Made by a program: the position numbers and the translations under genes
Notes under the pieces: generated by a model
The model's input: only the letters and a program-made list of their open reading frames with translations
What the model was told of the DNA's origin: nothing
Database searches by the model: none
Assembly: GCA_017792365.1 (NCBI GenBank)
Contig: CP051229.1
Coordinates: 1,550,001-1,614,000 of the forward strand
DNA: 64,000 nt
From: Hyphomonas sp.
Lineage (GTDB): Bacteria > Pseudomonadota > Alphaproteobacteria > Caulobacterales > Hyphomonadaceae
Direction of reading: 5' to 3'
Shown: one piece after another, positions 62,524-64,000 of the stretch
Layout: the number at the start of each line of letters is the position of its first letter
Position numbering within the stretch: the first letter of the stretch is position 1

Positions 62524-64000
62524 ATGAGACTTGTTGCGGCCGTCATCGGCTTCCTACTCTTCACCACATCGCAGGTCGCAACAGCGAAACCGCCAGTCGA
62601 AGCATTCGGCGAGGCGCTCGCCGTCAGAAACGTCGAACTGTCGGAAACCGGCCGCCTCGTCGGGTTCCTAAACCGCTTCGGCGAAACCGATCACGTCGTC
62701 GTCTATGACTTCGCAACAGGAGAAAGCCGCTCCCTCCTCGCGCTGGAAAACGTCCGCGCGCGCGATCTCAGGTTTGTCGGCGACAAGTATCTCGTCGTCG
62801 TGGCCTCGAAACTGGCCGAGCTGCGATCCTACCGTGGCCGCTGGGAGCACTCGATCGCCTACTCGATCGATCTTGAGTCCGGTAAGGCGCTCCCGCTCCT
62901 GCGCGGAACAGAGCGGCTCTACCCGGCTCAGGAAGGCCTCGGCCGGATCGTCGCCGTCGATGACGATGGCGAACATGTCTATATGCCCGCCTTCCGCGGC
63001 GACCAGACCAACACGCCGAGCTACGACGTCATAAAGGTCAATCTCCGCTCCGGCCGCGGCCTTGCCAGCGGAGACATCCCGGGACAGGACAACACCCACG
63101 ACTGGATCGTGGACGGCGACGGCAAGGTGCTTGCCCGCGAGGACTATGACGAGCGCAATCGCCTGCATGAGATCCGCGTCTACGATGGCCGCAGAAGCAA
63201 CGCCATCTATTCGAAGCAGACCGACATTCCGGAAGTCGCGCTGACCGGCGTTTCCGCATCTGGCGACAAGCTGATGCTTGTCGGCACCGGCGGCTCCGAA
63301 TTCCTTTCGCTCTACGAACTGGACGTGAACGACGGCTCCATCTCCGGACCCGTCCTACAGCGCGACGATGCCGACATTGAAGGAGTCGTGATCGATGAGA
63401 ACCGCGTCGTTCTCGGCGTGCAGTATTCGGGCATGCGCCCCACCTACGAGATGTTCGATCCGGAGATCACCTCGGCGATCGCATCCGTACAGGAAGCCAT
63501 CCCGAACGCATCGGTCTTCCTGTCGTCATGGTCACAGGATTTCTCGAAGCTGCTCTTCTACGTAACGGGCGGACTGGCGCCTGAACGCTACTACGTGTTC
63601 GACCGCACAACCGCTCAGTTCACGCAGATCGCTGCAGCGCGCCCCGAAATCACCGAGGCCGACGTCGGCGAAGTCATGACGATCGAGTACAAGTCGACGG
63701 ACGGCCTGACGATCCCGGCGGTGGTCACCTGGCCCACCGGCGTCAGCGAGGACGCGCGCGAAGGCCTGCCCCTCGTCGTCCTCCCCCACGGCGGTCCGGA
63801 ATCCTACGACTTCGTACAGTTCGACTGGCTGGCGCAATATCTCGCGAACGAAGGCTATCTGGTTCTCCAGCCGAACTTCCGTGGCTCCGCCGGACTCGGC
63901 AGCAGCTTCCGTCTCGCCGGCCATGGCCAGTGGGGACGCATGATGCAGGAAGACATCGATGCGGGCGCCCGCGCCCTGGCGACAATCGGGTGGGCGGATC
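62524..64000 (+). CDS. S9 family prolyl oligopeptidase-like peptidase, truncated by window end
   Basis: Reading frame open from the ATG at 62524 to the window edge (492 codons, no stop). Signal peptide: LVAAVIGFLLFTTSQVATA. A seven-bladed-type propeller region follows (LALENVRARDLRFVGDKYLVVVASK, TPSYDVIKVNLRSGRG, SKLLFYVTGGLAPERYYVFDR), then the start of the alpha/beta hydrolase domain: EYKSTDGLTIPAVVTWP, LPLVVLPHGGPESYDFVQFDWLAQYLANEGYLVLQPNFRGSAGLG and HGQWGRMMQEDIDAG, the S9 hallmark. The catalytic Ser (GxSxGG), Asp and His lie beyond the edge. It would cleave peptides in the periplasm. The start is 100 bp after the flagellar terminator. Confidence 0.9.
   Translation, partial: MRLVAAVIGFLLFTTSQVATAKPPVEAFGEALAVRNVELSETGRLVGFLNRFGETDHVVVYDFATGESRSLLALENVRARDLRFVGDKYLVVVASKLAELRSYRGRWEHSIAYSIDLESGKALPLLRGTERLYPAQEGLGRIVAVDDDGEHVYMPAFRGDQTNTPSYDVIKVNLRSGRGLASGDIPGQDNTHDWIVDGDGKVLAREDYDERNRLHEIRVYDGRRSNAIYSKQTDIPEVALTGVSASGDKLMLVGTGGSEFLSLYELDVNDGSISGPVLQRDDADIEGVVIDENRVVLGVQYSGMRPTYEMFDPEITSAIASVQEAIPNASVFLSSWSQDFSKLLFYVTGGLAPERYYVFDRTTAQFTQIAAARPEITEADVGEVMTIEYKSTDGLTIPAVVTWPTGVSEDAREGLPLVVLPHGGPESYDFVQFDWLAQYLANEGYLVLQPNFRGSAGLGSSFRLAGHGQWGRMMQEDIDAGARALATIGWAD

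Overview
The window looks like chromosomal DNA of a GC-rich, flagellated, dimorphic-type alphaproteobacterium of the Caulobacterales/Maricaulales (Hyphomonadaceae-like) branch. The evidence is a SciP (DUF1153) gene beside flagellar genes, a fliF-fliG-fliH(flbE)-fliN-flbD-flhA run in the order known from Caulobacter, a FlbD-type sigma-54 activator, a CtrA-like box before fliF, several TonB receptors and glutathione-dependent formaldehyde oxidation. Genus cannot be fixed from the sequence alone. No CRISPR array, insertion sequence, integrase or prophage was seen.

Layout. 1-1606: cupin, VOC and enoyl-CoA hydratase-like genes. 1751-4264: a large TIR / membrane helix / beta-propeller protein, visibly less GC-biased than its neighbours. 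4403-12108: scattered metabolic and regulatory genes (DUF885 peptidase-like, tRNA-Pro, FemAB-like acyltransferase, SDR, lipoprotein, GNAT, MmyB-type regulator, SGNH hydrolase). 12112-15402: TonB receptor plus PepSY protein with an upstream iron-box-like repeat. 16319-19557: copper resistance unit (His-rich exported protein, CopA multicopper oxidase, CopB). 19648-21443: DUF3618 / holin-X / YqjD-like envelope genes. 21444-22314: extragenic palindrome cluster. 22315-23720: RimB-like protease and RimK. 24334-26512: ZnuD-like zinc TonB receptor with a Zur-like box. 26629-45293: housekeeping and metabolism, including CDP-alcohol phosphatidyltransferase, frmA and fghA, an H-NS-like protein, Rnk, tRNA-Met, Lrp, thiolase, dodecin, MOSC, MnmA and a PQQ-type sugar dehydrogenase. 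45325-62423: flagellar region. 62524-64000: an S9 peptidase cut by the window end.

The flagellar region has two divergent parts. flgK-flgL run leftward. fliK-flgD-flgE run rightward behind a good -24/-12 (sigma-54) promoter, preceded by two phased GGCAA-N3-TTGCC-like palindromes that could be FlbD sites. sciP follows, then the fliF operon (fliF, fliG, fliH, fliN, flbD, flhA, flhF, flhG) behind a CtrA-like box and a stem-loop leader, closed by a strong intrinsic terminator. This would link cell-cycle control (CtrA, SciP), the class II basal body genes, and FlbD with sigma-54 for late hook genes.

A strong second theme is sequence quality. At least nine genes (cupin, DUF885, copB, znuD-like, AI-2E, dodecin, fliH, flhA, flhF) carry one or two single-base indels, most of them in short G or C runs, with good family sequence on both sides. 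This looks more like residual indel error of a long-read or draft assembly than a wave of pseudogenes, and coordinates for those genes are given for the full reconstructed gene.
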